Shown here in pieces: positions 24,124 through 35,687 of a DNA stretch of 64,000 nt. A program made the translations under genes and the position numbers. The notes beneath the pieces are model-generated. The model searched no databases. It saw only the letters and a program-made list of their open reading frames with translations, and had not been told where the DNA came from. The stretch is taken from the NCBI GenBank assembly GCA_021464415.1, contig CM038467.1, forward strand, positions 67,771,159-67,835,158. The letters are read 5' to 3'. How positions within the stretch are numbered: position 1 is the first letter of the stretch; every line of letters begins with the position of its first letter. The DNA comes from Lonicera japonica. Taxonomy: Eukaryota > Streptophyta > Magnoliopsida > Dipsacales > Caprifoliaceae.

Positions 24124-25229
24124 TTTATATATATATATTATACTCATACTTATGCCACTATCCACTTGTTACCTGACCTTGTACCATATTTTTGTCATGG
24201 AACCACACTGAAAAGGCAAAAGCTCATCTTAAACCTTATTTGTCAATCAAATATCTGCACGGTTAGCTATTTGGAGCAGAAGTAGTTAATTAGAAATAAA
24301 CGAACTCAATAAGTCTTTGCTTTGTTTTGGAAAACCTAATTCGCGAATTCTTGTTTAGTATAAAAGTATTTAAAAAGAATTCTCCTATTATGGTCAAGTC
24401 AGAAACGGTCAATATATGGTTTAATCTAAAAGGTTTTATAAATATGAAACAAATATTATTTTCCTAATTATTCCAAAAACCAATTTTTGTTTAGTTTATT
24501 TTTTAATGCTAATATATTTTAGTATTACAAACTAATTCACGAAAAGAATTTTTTCAAGAGCTGTCAATGAGAAAGAATCCACCCAACTGGCGCACTAGTT
24601 TTCTTTTATTTTTTTCTTTAAAAAGAATCCGCAACTTTTATTATGAGCATAAGCCCAAACTCGATTTGTTCCGTCCTGACCTACCCAACACATAAATATA
24701 TGATAGTGTAGAGGTATTTCAAAAAGAATTAATATAATACGGTTAAGTAGAACGGGTCAATGGGTTAATCAAAAAGAAAAATTCTTCATTTTATACTTGT
24801 TCTAATTGATCCAAGTCCATCTAGATAAGAACTGTAAAAATCACATTTTTTTCCCTTTATGCTTTAAATTTTTTTAAAGTTAGTAAAACATATTTCAATA
24901 GTAAAAACTAATTCACAAGAAAATATTTTTTATTCAAACATTTAATGATTAATTCTCTTTTAAAAATTAAGAAATATAAATATTCCTAATTTAAAATTGT
25001 TCATATTAATAATAAATTTAATAACACCAACTAGTTTGCCGCCTGCACAATGTGCAAACGCGTTGTAGATATCATTACATTATATATTGTAGTTGATTTC
25101 ATTTTAAATATTTCTTACTATTGAGATGTTTAAAAAAAACAAAATAATTATGAATTTTGTATTATGAGAGAGAGAGTGAGATAGAGAGAGAAAGATTTCG
25201 TAAATACTTTCATAGTAAATTTAGGATGT
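24124..25229. other. Non-coding AT-rich stretch
   Basis: No gene recognised. 24240-24600 is a diverged copy of 12420-13050 (shared caataagt, cgaattctt, aactaattcac words). A GA-rich microsatellite lies at 25160-25195. The rest is unremarkable. Confidence 0.5.
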
Positions 25230-27640
25230 CATTATTGTCAAAATAATTACCTATATTGCCGAACCAATGTACAATTAGTATACAATACAACTATTCAAAA
25301 CAAAATAATATCTTGGCCAAAGACTAAATCACCATATTTTCAACCTTAAGGTGACACAGTTAGTAAATACTTTCATAATAAATTTAGAGTAATCATATTG
25401 CCAAAACAATATTCTCTTTAACTACTCAAAATAATAACATTATCTCAGTTTATTCAGTTTAGTGATGGCACTTTGGACAACTAGGTCAATGTAGTGGGCA
25501 TGTATCTTCCTGCTTGCACTTAATTTCCACAATGCCATACTTTGATAGGAACTTGAGCTTTTTGTGGTAAGGGGAGGCAACGGCCCTCATCTGGCCTAAC
25601 TAACTTCGGTCGATAATAGCATTGTATGGGGAGTCAATATTTATAATAACGAACTCCACTGTTTTCTTGATAGGGCCTATTCTGATTAGCACTTCAGCAA
25701 TGACTATTGGACATGCATATAGCCTTTCCACTAAAACTAAACACTGGAGTATCGGCACTTCACACTTGAGAAGCTGGAAGTTTTAGTTTCTTGTAAAGAC
25801 TGTGGTACATGATCTCTCCATTGGTATATAAACATTCTTTTAACATCAAAATTGTTGATATTTACAGTCAGACCACAACATCATTATGCGATGCATTAGC
25901 TCCGTACTTATCTTTCTTAGTGTAGTGTTCATAAGCCTTCTTGAGTTCATGACTTTTCTTGCAAGTAGTAATTGAAATAACCTTTGCCGAAAATGATTTA
26001 TCCATACACTAGGCATGTTTGATATGCACTTTGATTGCATTCTTGGTAACTGTTTCTCAATTGCTCACTTTGTAAATTTCCTCTATCGGGCTGGTTATAA
26101 TCTTATATGCTAGTCTCTTCATTGGCTCTTTATCCTCTTTATCATCACCATCATCAGTCCTTGTTGTTTCCCCTTTTTTCATGTACTCGGCTAAGTATCC
26201 CATAGTTACCAACCACTCTAAAATCTACTTGAGGGTCTTGCATGCAATTTTCACTTTTGTAGTTATGGTCCTTAAGGTAAGAACAATGGAGCTTGGAATT
26301 TTTTGTGCTAGGGTTACCCCCAATTGGCTGAGGCTATTTAAAGAAGGGCTTGTGTTGTATATCAAACATTATCTCGTAAATGGGTTTTGTAAAAACATTA
26401 TTTATTCCCTTGTACCATCTTTGCTTACTTTGTTCAGCTCTCCTTTTCTCTTCCTCTTCGAGTTATCAAATTTTCCAAATCTTCCTCTCTTCTCATCCCT
26501 AACATTTGCAGCTATCTCATCATCTCCACACGAGCATATTCGTTTATTCGAGACACAATTTAATTAAAGGAATAGGAAGGGATTCTAGTGGGGGGAATTG
26601 TAAATACTGTTGTTGTCATGAGGCAAAGCATATTTGAAAGTGTTTCTTGGTACACTTTCTAGTACCTCGAAGAATATTCTCACATAGGTTCTCATTTATT
26701 CTGTGTCATATTCGTTAAGGTCTCAAGGCCCTTTCTGAAATCATCTATTTGCTTGGCAGGTAGCCAAATAAAACAATCTTAATGCAGTTTCCCCCAAGCT
26801 CGCCGGGAACATGTGGCACATGACTACATTGTCAGATATCCAGTAAGCCATCACTTGCCGGTAGTATCACACATGGTCGCTTGTGTCTGTTCGACCATTG
26901 TACATGTTGAACTTCATCATTGAAAACTTCTTTAGAGAGGGAGCTTCAGCTATCTTTTAAGTGAATGGAGACCTATTTTTTTCTCTCAAGGAATTTTTCC
27001 AAGCCTCTTGGGGTGTGTGGGCAATTGCCTTTCCAATAAAAGTATAATCAATCAGCTTTACAAGTCATTTTCTGCCCATGTTTTTAGGTGCCCATCTTTT
27101 TCGGTTAGTCTATCAAAGACGCTTGGTCTTTCCTGCACCGGTACAACCGATATCTTTATGGGTGCTTCTTGTTACATGGCCTTAGCCTTCTTGACTGCTC
27201 AACCGTCAAGATTTACTGGAGCTGGTTGGATTACGGCTTGTGTAACTACTATCTGAGTATAAGATGCTTTCAAAGTAGTTTCTAGCTTTTTGGCAGTACG
27301 TTGGTTAATTTTCCCCTTGAGGAGTTGTATGCGAGCTTGATTTTCGGCCTTTAGCTACATGAGCTTACTTTGAGAGTCCCCTGCACTTTCTGTAGTGTAG
27401 TTGTTATCATACCTGCCTTTGTCCTGGGCTGCTGGCACAGCAAGATTCACTGGTAGTGGACGGAGAGCATTTCCATCCCCACCTTCCAGATGGATGAAAA
27501 GTGATGGTTAAGGACCTTCTAATCTGCTGCGTGTTTGAACCAATGACTGAATGGTAGCTAGATGATGAAGTAAATATGTTTTTATAAGACTAAAAAGAAT
27601 AAGAGGGGCTGCAAAGTGCTTACGTAATCGATTCCAATAA
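25230..27640 (-). pseudogene. Ty3/gypsy gag-protease region, decayed
   Basis: Read on the minus strand with frameshifts and stops. Gag-like text lies at about 26700-26900 (VMCHMFPASLGETALRLF, then QVMAYW-type residues upstream) and a protease-flank region at 25490-25700 (VEFVIINIDSPYNAII, then YHKKLKF), both characteristic of plant gypsy polyproteins. The protease active-site triad expected just upstream near 25850 is not preserved. RT and integrase are not seen. Low coordinates (25230-25494) recur at 61730-61994. The element's LTR and primer site follow on the right, so orientation is minus throughout. Not functional. Confidence 0.8.
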
Positions 27641-27652
27641 ATAGCGCCAATT
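27637..27652 (-). other. Primer-binding site relic of the gypsy element
   Basis: On the minus strand the bases next to the LTR read ATTGGCGCTATTTATTGG, resembling the TTGGCGCCGTCTGTGG-type site that follows the LTR in many plant gypsy elements. It separates the LTR from the gag relic, supporting the minus orientation. Confidence 0.55.
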
Positions 27653-27653
27653 A

Positions 27654-28304
27654 TGGGTGCCAAAATTGGTGAATGAGATAAATAATGAGTGAATGAGGAT
27701 GATATTTTGATTGGTTGGTAGGTTCTCCAGTAGCAGTTATAGTATTCTGACAGCACGTCCTCCTTTTGTATATGTGTGTTAGTAAATATGCTCAAAGGCA
27801 ATAAATTTAAAGAATAATATATGTAAGCTACCAACTTTCTCTATCTATAATTAATTACCTAAAATTCACGACCCTTGCAATGAGCCTCCTGTATTTTATT
27901 TATAGAAATAGAATTAAGGTTACAAATTCTCCATTAAGGTAAACAATAAAAGACAAAAAATGGCAAATTTTTGACACTATTCCAACACTTTACAGGTGGC
28001 TATATCTTTATCTTGAATACAAAAGTGTCCATTCCATATCATCACAACCATCTCGGCCAAAACGCCTTGTCAACACGACCATCTCCGCAATAACACTATG
28101 TTAGCAAGACCATCACGACCACATTTCCTCTCCTCGGAGCAGTGCATCACCTTGGCTAATGGCCTAATTCTTTTCTCTAACTTGGGCTATGCTTAGTGCT
28201 TCTTTATAAGCTAGTGAATACTCTTAAGCTTTCCAGGTCACAACGGCCCAAATATATATTTAATTTTTGGGCTCCCCCAAGGTCTATATGTGTATCTATT
28301 GTCA
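27654..28304 (-). repeat. Probable LTR of the decayed gypsy element
   Basis: On the minus strand it would start TGACAATAGATACAC and end GGCACCCA, directly before the primer-site relic and gag relic. The second LTR is not in the window at the expected place. Boundaries are inferred from TG/CA ends and context, not from a paired copy. Confidence 0.5.
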
Positions 28305-28555
28305 CTCCATAGAAACTCTCTAGAGTTGTGTTATAAATACATAAATAAAGTGTCCAAAAACTAAAAATAAAATAAAAAATGTCACTTAAAATTATATTTA
28401 AGTGCTATAAGACTCATTGTATATGTAACGTACAATATGTACATATTTTTGTAGTATTAACTAATAGTCAAACCTTTTTTATAAATAACGTACAATACGT
28501 ACATATTTTTGTATATATATACTGAACTGGTAATACATCCATATGTGTTATTTAG

Positions 28556-28853
28556 ACTCCATTTGATAACAACATGAAAAATAAAAAATAAAAAACATTT
28601 AATTTATGTAAAAAGTTGAAAAATAAGTTGACATGTAATGAGATGTTATCCATCTCATGCTAAGTTTTATAAGTAGATGTCCTCCTTTATTATTTTTCGT
28701 GAATTTTTTTTCTTTCTCAACTACTAAATAATATTTTTCCATAGAAAAGGAAACAAAATAAAAAGGCATATCACCAAATATTTCAACTTATTTTCCCAAT
28801 TATCAAAAAAATTAATTATTTTTATTTTCCTTTTTTATGTTATCAAACAGACC
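28556..28853. mobile_element. Tourist-like MITE, TTTGATAAC family
   Basis: Inverted ends: GACTCCATTTGATAACA and, on the other strand, GGTCTGTTTGATAACA. TTA flanks the left end. The interior phrases atgagatgttatccatctc and gtagatgtcc recur at 28870-29090, 1884-2240, 13220-13430, 44260-44600 and 56051-56335, so this is one MITE family at several ages. Confidence 0.6.
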
Positions 28854-28869
28854 AACATCTGGAGACCCT

Positions 28870-29090
28870 TGGGCTCCTTTTGATAACAAAATGATAAAAA
28901 AAAATGAGTTGAAATATGTTATGAGATCCTCTCCATCTCCGGCTCATTTTTATGAGTAGATGTCATTCATCCTTCATTAATTTTTATGAAAAAAAATTCT
29001 TCCTCAACCACCTAAGAAAAAATTTCCATTGAAAAAATTACAAAATAAGAAAATATCTCATATATCTCAATCAACTTATTCTCCTCCCCC
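28870..29090. mobile_element. Partial MITE of the same TTTGATAAC family
   Basis: It begins GGGCTCCTTTTGATAACA and shares the sequence atgagatcctctccatctc and agtagatgtc with 28556-28853. The right terminal repeat is missing; the sequence runs into CCTCCCCCACCTCCC. It is a truncated tandem neighbour. Confidence 0.55.
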
Positions 29091-29399
29091 ACCTCCCTTT
29101 TTTCCCGGAACCTACATTGATTCCCCCACTGCTTAGGGATTTGTCACGGTCATTTTCCGTGAAATCTAGGTTTTTATATGTCACTAGAGCACATAAACAT
29201 TCAATAGTTCTTTGCGCGAAGAACACCTTCAGCAAGAGTAAAAAAAAAATAAAATCGCCAGTACTTATATTACAGTATTACACCCCTTTCGAAGTTGATC
29301 AGTGTTTAATTTCGAATCAATCTTCTTAAGTGGAATTATTTGAAGAGTTAATATAAAATGAAGAGTAAAAAGTTTAAAGACCAAGGAAACAAATAACAT

Positions 29400-29690
29400 G
29401 AAATATATATAAATTGCAAGCAAAAGTAAAATAAAAGATAAATTTGGAGTTGTCCTGCAATCCCTAGCTGATATATGCTTTAGGAAGATATCCTCTCCCT
29501 GCTATCTCATTTTGCCACGTGCCGCTGTGATTAGCGAGTGTGCGCTTCTGCATTTGCTGCGTGTCCTTAAAGTAGTGCACTCTCTAGTTAGCAAGACGAT
29601 ATTTCCTGATTAAGAAAAATTTAGAACAGTGCAAATACATAATAAACAAGTTAGCATAGTATTATAACTACTCAATTCCAATTCTATAAT
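29400..29690 (-). pseudogene. Scrap of a TNL gene 3' end
   Basis: It aligns with the 3' end of the intact TNL gene at 35400-35690. Shared words include gcgcttctgcat versus gcgcctctgcat, ctctagttagcaagacgat versus ctctagtgagtaagacgac, and aaaaatttag. On the minus strand both have an AG acceptor followed by a short frame ending in TAG (RLAN here, RLTH in the gene). No other TNL exon is adjacent; it ends where the kinesin pseudogene begins. Confidence 0.7.
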
Positions 29691-29707
29691 ACGAGGAGGA
29701 ACAAATA

Positions 29708-30287
29708 TGGTAGGATCAGAGAATATTTCAAGTTCGGGTGCAACAGAGGTATGAAGAAAGTTTCAAATCCACTGTCCAGAGGGAACTGTTATATTACATA
29801 TTACATATGTATTAAGAGAATTTTCAATATGTCATCTTCTACGAAAGTCTGAGTCATATGTTGTAGCCTACAGTTGGAATACAATCTGTATGTGTTGAGA
29901 TGCTGCGAAAATTTAATGCAGGGTCATGCAAGGGAAGCTGGGGAAATAAACAAGAGCTTACTCACCATGGGTCATGTCATAAACTCACTTGTGGAGCATT
30001 CTGTTAGTTCCCTATAGGTTTGCTCAAATCCAGCAAACATCAACTAGAATTTTAGTTTTATTTCTGTTTCAAGGATCTGTACTTGGAAATTGAGAGCATC
30101 AGAGAATGAAATTAAACAAGGTTTGGCAGTGCACCTGTACTCTGGATTTTTACATGACAAAATAAAATTCATATTCAGAGGTCCTTCCATTCATCATCTA
30201 TATTTAAATAAGCGGATGTCTGAGCAGGAAAAGAATGGTGTTTGTATTCTGCATGAAAGATTTCTTCTGGATGTAGCTGAAAAGAAG
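29708..30287 (+). pseudogene. Kinesin-5 (BimC) motor domain pseudogene fragment
   Basis: Three exon-like blocks match the C-terminal half of a plant kinesin-5 motor and neck. 29708-29749 reads VGSENISSSGATE and ends at a GT donor. 29922-30060 starts after CAG, reads GHAREAGEINKSLLTMG, and continues to a damaged VPYR and S-K-x-x-T-R stretch. 30074-30287 starts after CAAG with DLYLEIESI and, after frameshifts, reads EKNGVCILHERFLL, ending AEKK before GTATAT. Introns are retained, so it was not reverse-transcribed. The nucleotide-binding P-loop half is absent and stops break the frame. Kinesin-5 motors act in the mitotic spindle; this copy cannot. Confidence 0.85.
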
Positions 30288-30358
30288 GTATATATATATA
30301 TTGTTCACAGAAGATCCTACTTTATTTCATTAGATAGTTACAAACACTGTCGGTAAGT

Positions 30359-30478
30359 TTTCCTCTTCCCTTCAACCTTAAATGGATTATTTCAATTTTC
30401 AACAACGTACGGTTGAAAAATGAAAAGATATAACAGTCGGAGAATGATCCATTTAAGGTTCTAGGGAAGAGGAAAAAT
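30359..30478. other. Inverted repeat hairpin
   Basis: Arms of about 32 bases at 30359-30391 and 30445-30478 share CCTCTTCCC and ACCTTAAATGGAT with one small bulge and a loop of about 55 bases. It lies just after the third kinesin block, in what was probably intron. No TSD is seen. It might be a tiny MITE or a local inverted duplication. Confidence 0.7.
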
Positions 30479-30635
30479 TAAGGTCATTATCTCCAACCTG
30501 TTGCATTCGGGGAGAACAGAGTTTTAATAAAGCTCTGATCATAAGCCCTTGTGTTTGTGCATTGTATCTAGTCTAATATTTTTCAACACATATACTCAGA
30601 AATTGGTCTGGTTGAAAGAGCAAAGCAGTTATGGG

Positions 30636-31168
30636 CAGTGGTGTAGCCAGGATTTCTTTGTGGGGCGGGGTAGGCTAAAAAGAAATATGTGGGGGCTTGG
30701 GGCAGTAGCCCCCAAAAAAAATTTAAGAGGTTATTTTAAAATATTTATCAAATATTGACTTAAAAACAATAAAAAATAAGTTCTTATTTGAATGAAACAA
30801 ATGCAAATACTAAACACTTATATAATAGCATATCATAATTAGAGATTTAAAATAAACAAAACTTGTTTTTTGCTATATCTAATCACATGTGACACAAAAA
30901 AATACATTATATAAACTAATGAAGTTGAACCATAAGATCCATTCGTGAATCAAAATCATTTATGAGTAATGCAAACCAATGTCTTCAGCAAGCATTTTCA
31001 ACCCACACTTACTTCCTAAAGATTTTAATTTATTAATTTAATAAACCTTAAAACTTTATTTTTTCACTCAAAAATCCCTATACTATACATATAATTTTAT
31101 TATTAATTTTTTTCTTTTTTTTGGGACGGGCTGAAGCTCGCCCTAGCCGACTCTTGGCTCCGCCCCTG
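30636..31168. mobile_element. hAT MITE, TSD GTTATGGG
   Basis: 533 bp with ends CAGTGGTGTAGCCAGG and, inverted, CAGGGGCGGAGCCAAG. A perfect 8-bp duplication GTTATGGG flanks it (30628-30635 and 31169-31176). It is inserted in the kinesin pseudogene region. The interior has no reading frame of note. Confidence 0.92.
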
Positions 31169-31176
31169 GTTATGGG

Positions 31177-31925
31177 CCAATTTTGGTAAATGCATCAGAG
31201 TATATTAGTGTACTGTTTTCAAAAAGAGGTATGCATAAGATCTTCTATTTTATCATCATTGATTTGGTTTTGGTATGTTAGTTTTAGACAGCAACTCAGA
31301 TGTTGTTCTAGTGATGTATGCTGTGGATGTAGCCCTGCATTCCTTTAGAAAATAATTACAACTAGAGAAGATAAGAAAAAAAATTCAATTTCTTTAGTAA
31401 AATGTGTTTTCACAAGTGTTCCTCCCATTCCAACAATTTTTCAATAAAGGAACCAGTTTCGAGTTACTTCAAAGCACTTTTCAATTATTTGGTTTTATTT
31501 TTTTTGAGGAAGTGCCTCTTGCTCGGGAAGCCCGAGCAGAGTCATCCTTTCCCCACTGTACAAGCTAAATATTTCTTTTAATTAATTAAATCAATGTAGG
31601 GATTAGATTGGACAATGGTTTCAGCACAAGTGATTTCAATGGCAACAATTTATTTCTATAATGAACTGCAAGACAGGATGAGCTGCTAAAGAAGAAAAAA
31701 TAGCCATGGAAAAAATTGCAGCAATGCTAGCAACACCAACAGCAAGGAAGACAGCTATAGCAAGTTGGCCCCTCCTTTTCCATGGAAAAAATAGCCAACG
31801 GAAAAAATTGCAGCAATACCCAAAAGTCATTTTATAATTTTTTTTATTGTTTGACATCTGAGAATCAATTTAACGGGTTTCAAAGGCCTCGAGAAACATT
31901 GAAGACAAAAATATACAAGAGTAGA
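31177..31925. other. Non-coding region between kinesin relics
   Basis: No gene recognised; probably decayed intron or exon sequence of the kinesin pseudogene. A 7-bp stem GCTCGGG...CCCGAGC occurs at 31531-31547. Short frames on both strands near 31636-32015 have no motif. Confidence 0.4.
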
Positions 31926-31929
31926 GTAA

Positions 31930-32170
31930 ATTATTGTGGGAAGAGATGCCATCCAACATGCATCAAGTTTCGGCTGTTGCAAAGGAAGGTTTTAGTGAAT
32001 ACGCTGAGCAGTTGAAAAGCCATTTCGTGGAAGCTACATTCGCATCAGCTGGAATTTAAGCTACAATGGAAAATTTCCTTGCCTACTGGAGTGGTGAGCT
32101 CTTAATTTTATACGCTTATCTGGTAGCCAGCTTCAGCTGAAAAGCAGCTGAAATCAAAGCTACAATGGAA
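31930..32170 (+). pseudogene. Possible kinesin-5 coiled-coil tail remnant
   Basis: One plus-strand frame reads EEMPSNMHQVSAVAKEGF, then SEYAEQLKSHFVEATFASAG, then a stop, then ATMENFLAYW. This helical, charged text is the sort found in plant kinesin-5 tails, and strand and order agree with the motor fragment upstream. The family match is from memory and not decisive. Confidence 0.5.
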
Positions 32171-32299
32171 AAATTGCTTCCAAGAGGTTCTAAGAGAACT
32201 CTTCAAATTTGTATTTTGATAATTAAACACTGTGCTCTTCAATCTTGATGTAATATTAATAATACTTTATTAAAAGTAGGTTGTGCTTTAGACATTTGT

Positions 32300-32890
32300 A
32301 GAGTAAGATTCTCACTGTTCAAACTTGTAGAGCTCTCTCTCTCTCTGTTAAAAAGTTGAGTGGTGTGGAGATTTGAAGAAGCCCCTCGGAGCCCTCAAAT
32401 CTGATGTGGCTCTTCAATTAAAATCTCATATTCTTTTTCCTCTTAACTTAATCTCTGTCCAAATGCAAACCCTGATGTAAACCCTATCTTATAAATAGGA
32501 GAGGGTAATCCCTTGGGAAATGATCTCATCTTCTTCCTCCTAGTCTAAACAATGTCCAATTACACATAGAAGTTAGTACAAGCTATGTAACCTTCCTCAT
32601 AACCCGTTTTCTATACGCTTTGAGCTAATACAAAACACACACTCGAGGAAGGACGTACTATTGAATTGGTAGCCAAGCTAACCGGAGGAACCTTCCCATA
32701 AACAAATTTCTGTCTCATGGTGGTGGTTGTTTATTGGCATTTTTGGTCACCTTCTAGTGAGCACGGTTTATATTTTGTGATTATCAACTTTGTGACACCC
32801 ACAACAACCAAACATTAAAATTAGATGATTCATGAATTAAGTAATTTTAAATGGTCCAATTCGTAAACGGGAGGACTATAACAAAATGGG
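32300..32890. other. LTR-like non-coding stretch with TATA box
   Basis: It contains a CT microsatellite (32333-32346), a promoter-like cttataaatagga (32488-32500) followed by leader-like sequence, and a GTGACACCCACAACA end (near 32792). These are reminiscent of a Copia-type LTR, but no matching TSD or partner LTR could be identified. No gene is seen. Confidence 0.35.
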
Positions 32891-33314
32891 AATACCACAT
32901 TTTTTGTGTCATAACCACTATGATGCACGGACACTCTCTTGGAGGGCGCGTATCCTGCCCGACACGTGTCGGACACGCGGATACTCGAGGACAAGCTGGG
33001 ACACGCGAGGGACACGCGTGTCGGAGAGTGTCCCATTGTTTAATAAATTTTTTTTACACCGACATTCTAGGGACACACTGAGGACACGTTGAGGACACAT
33101 TGGGAACACGTAAAAAGGGGTGAATATAAAAAAAAACTAAAAATATGGGGCGAAAATAATAATAATACAATTTGAAAATAAAACAAACGTAACAAATATC
33201 ATTTCTGTCTTTAATCCCCGTAAAACCTAGCCCCATTTCCCAGCCACCATCGAAGGAAAACCCTAGCCCCAGCCATCGACGACTGCTCAGCCCTAACCTA
33301 AGGCCTACACAATA

Positions 33315-33584
33315 GGAGATAGTAAGTATTGGGATATTGCCGGTGATACTTTTGACACACTTGAAGAAGTTGGAGAACTTCAAATGGCATCTCTCTCTCT
33401 TGATGAGACGGAATTGGAGTTGGTGCTATTTGGGGATGAAGTTCAAAATGTTGAGGCGGTTAATGTTGAGTTAAATGAGTGTTTGCTATTTTTATATTCT
33501 CCTTTTGGTTTTTATTATTCTATAGAACAACTTAGTTTACGTAATTATGTATTTTTTTTATGCTTTAATTATGGAATAATGTAG
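33315..33584 (+). pseudogene. Probable C-terminal tail of a hAT transposase
   Basis: The frame begins with GDSKYWDIAGDTFDTLEEVG and continues ASLSLDETELELVLFGDE. Acidic LSLDEPELE-type tails of this sort follow the dimerisation domain in plant hAT transposases; the assignment is from memory. Directly upstream (33230-33300) is CCCTAGCCCCAGCC-type leader sequence, as expected if most of the transposase gene was deleted. No BED finger or RNase H-like core is present. Confidence 0.45.
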
Positions 33585-33709
33585 TGATCATGTTTTGAAT
33601 ATTTGCCATTTGGGCTATTAATGCAATCTATTTTCATTTGATTGAATTCTTAAATATTTATAATGTTTATTGCACATATATATAATTAATTAATTAATTA
33701 AGACCGTGT

Positions 33710-35023
33710 TGAAAGAGATATGTCCTAGGACTATTCATAGATTATGATTTGTACTTGGATATCTTATGCTTATTGTCATTAATAAAGTTTATTTCATTTT
33801 ACTTTATATTCTCTTGTAAATAATATATATTAATACTAGTTCATCAAGTACGTGACTTGATTGTAGGATGCTAGTAATGTTATAATAATATTATTTAGAT
33901 GTCCATAATCATGTGTCAATAACCTAGGATCACATTGATATAATGATTAGAGTATGGGTCAGCTGATGACTATGTTCCACAAGTCATGGATATGGAGATA
34001 TCAAGCTGAACACACTTATACTTGTTGGAGAACAAAGTATTGGACCTACCCGCTTTAGGGATACTGCGAGGAGTGTTACATAATGTCATCAGTGATGTTC
34101 CCCATTTGTGATATCGTATTATCCTCAGACCTGAGATCACCATGGTTACCAACATAGGGATTAGCATGTCAGGCATTATCAAACGTTGCTCTTGACCGAG
34201 TAATTATAAAGATGATAATCGAGCATACTATGAACTATATAGAGGTATGTGGTTAATCAAGATGGGATTTGTCACTCTCATATAATGAGAGAGATATCGT
34301 TGGGTCCCTTAATAAGTATAATTAATATTTGCATGGCCATGCACAAATGAGATGTCATTTGTTTTAGATTAATTATACTTAGAGATCAAGAAATAAATAT
34401 TGAACTATACAAGAATGACACTTGCCTAGTCTTGTGTTCAACCTAGATATCGATTGACAAAAGGAGTTAATATGTGGAATATCAATTTAAGGTTGTGTTG
34501 TTTTGACCATTATACCCTTTGGGTAATAGTAATATTTTACTAGAGACCGCTTACTATTCATATAATAAAACGGGCTTTTAATTATACTGCCAAAGAGTAT
34601 AAACCTACAAGGTCGCACACCAAAACGAATTGAAAATGGGCCAAGTTGGACTTGGGCCTAATTCGTTTTGTTGCTTAGGGTTTCTCACTTGGGTTCCCCT
34701 TTAAAAGGGACCGTTATTCCTCTTGGCCGTCTATGAGAGAAACAGAGGCAGAGTACGAAATAAGTGTGAGAACCCTAAAGGCGCTAGTACACCAAGCAAG
34801 GATCCGATCTCATTCGTGTGTGCATACCGTAGAGGCGTTGTATTTTCAACGCTAGAACGACAACAACAGAAGGTTCTGTCCACCGTGTTCATCACTTTTA
34901 ATTCGAATCTCATACAAGGTATGTCTTCTATCGATTTATATTGAACAGTATAGATCATAGGGTTTAATGATTAGTGCATAAATTAGTGTATGTGATGCAT
35001 GATTACTGCCCTAATTCCCTACA
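33710..35023 (+). mobile_element. Solo LTR nested in the hAT element, TSD CGTGT
   Basis: 1314 bp starting TGAAAGAGATATGTCC and ending AATTCCCTACA, with the 5-bp duplication CGTGT on both sides (33705-33709 and 35024-35028). A TATA-like tttaaaag at 34700-34707 fits the LTR promoter. No internal region or primer site is next to it, so recombination between LTRs removed the body. Copia-type is likely from the termini but not proven; orientation follows the TATA-like site. Confidence 0.88.
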
Positions 35024-35687
35024 CGTGTCCCCCCTACGTGTTGTGTCCTACATTTTGAAAAAATTGCGTGTCGCGTGTCGTGTCGAAACGCGTATCGCAT
35101 GTCGCGTCCGTGCTTCATAGCATAACCATAAACTATCGCTTACATTTTTATAGTAGTATAGATATCAACTGTTATTGTGTGAACTGTGAATGTATTCTTT
35201 TTCAATCTATGGCATTAGAAATTCCATTTTCAACCAACTTATATATGTTCATATGAATGTGCTACTATTACATCTCAAATTCAGAGTTCATCCAGCAGCT
35301 GCTTGTGCAATATTTTGCATCTCAATATTAATCATATATCTACATGTATCGCAACTACCATAATGAGCTAATAGTTAATCTTCTTCAGCGAATGTATTTG
35401 TAAGTAAATTTATAATGACAACAAATGAACAAGGAAAATAAATAACCGGGAAGACACATTAACAACAAAGAACATAAAAGGACAATTTTTAGAGTTGCAT
35501 TAATGCATACGTCGATCGGTGTCCTCTCGATCTGCCACCATGATAGGCGAGAATGCGCCTCTGCATCTACCATGTGTCCTCAAAGTTGTGCGCGCTCTCT
35601 AGTGAGTAAGACGACGTTGCCTGATGGAGAAAAATTTAGGACGAATCAAACATATATAATAAGTTAGCATAGTTATATATTACCTAT

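Larger units (their letters stand above)
32918..35120 (+). mobile_element. hAT element, internally deleted, TSD CATAACCA
   Basis: Ends are CTATGATGCACGGACAC and, inverted, CTATGAAGCACGGAC, flanked by a perfect 8-bp CATAACCA (32910-32917 and 35121-35128). Subterminal regions are rich in ACACG/CGTGT words. Inside is a short transposase-like remnant (33315-33584) and a nested solo LTR (33710-35023), leaving about 890 bp of the hAT itself. It is non-autonomous. Confidence 0.92.

Noticed and set aside
26181..26567. 128-codon plus-strand frame
   Set aside because: Shadow of the decayed gypsy gag-protease region, which reads on the minus strand.
32300..32890. Possible complete solo LTR
   Set aside because: TATA and end-like motifs are present, but no matching target duplication or paired copy could be found; only listed as LTR-like.
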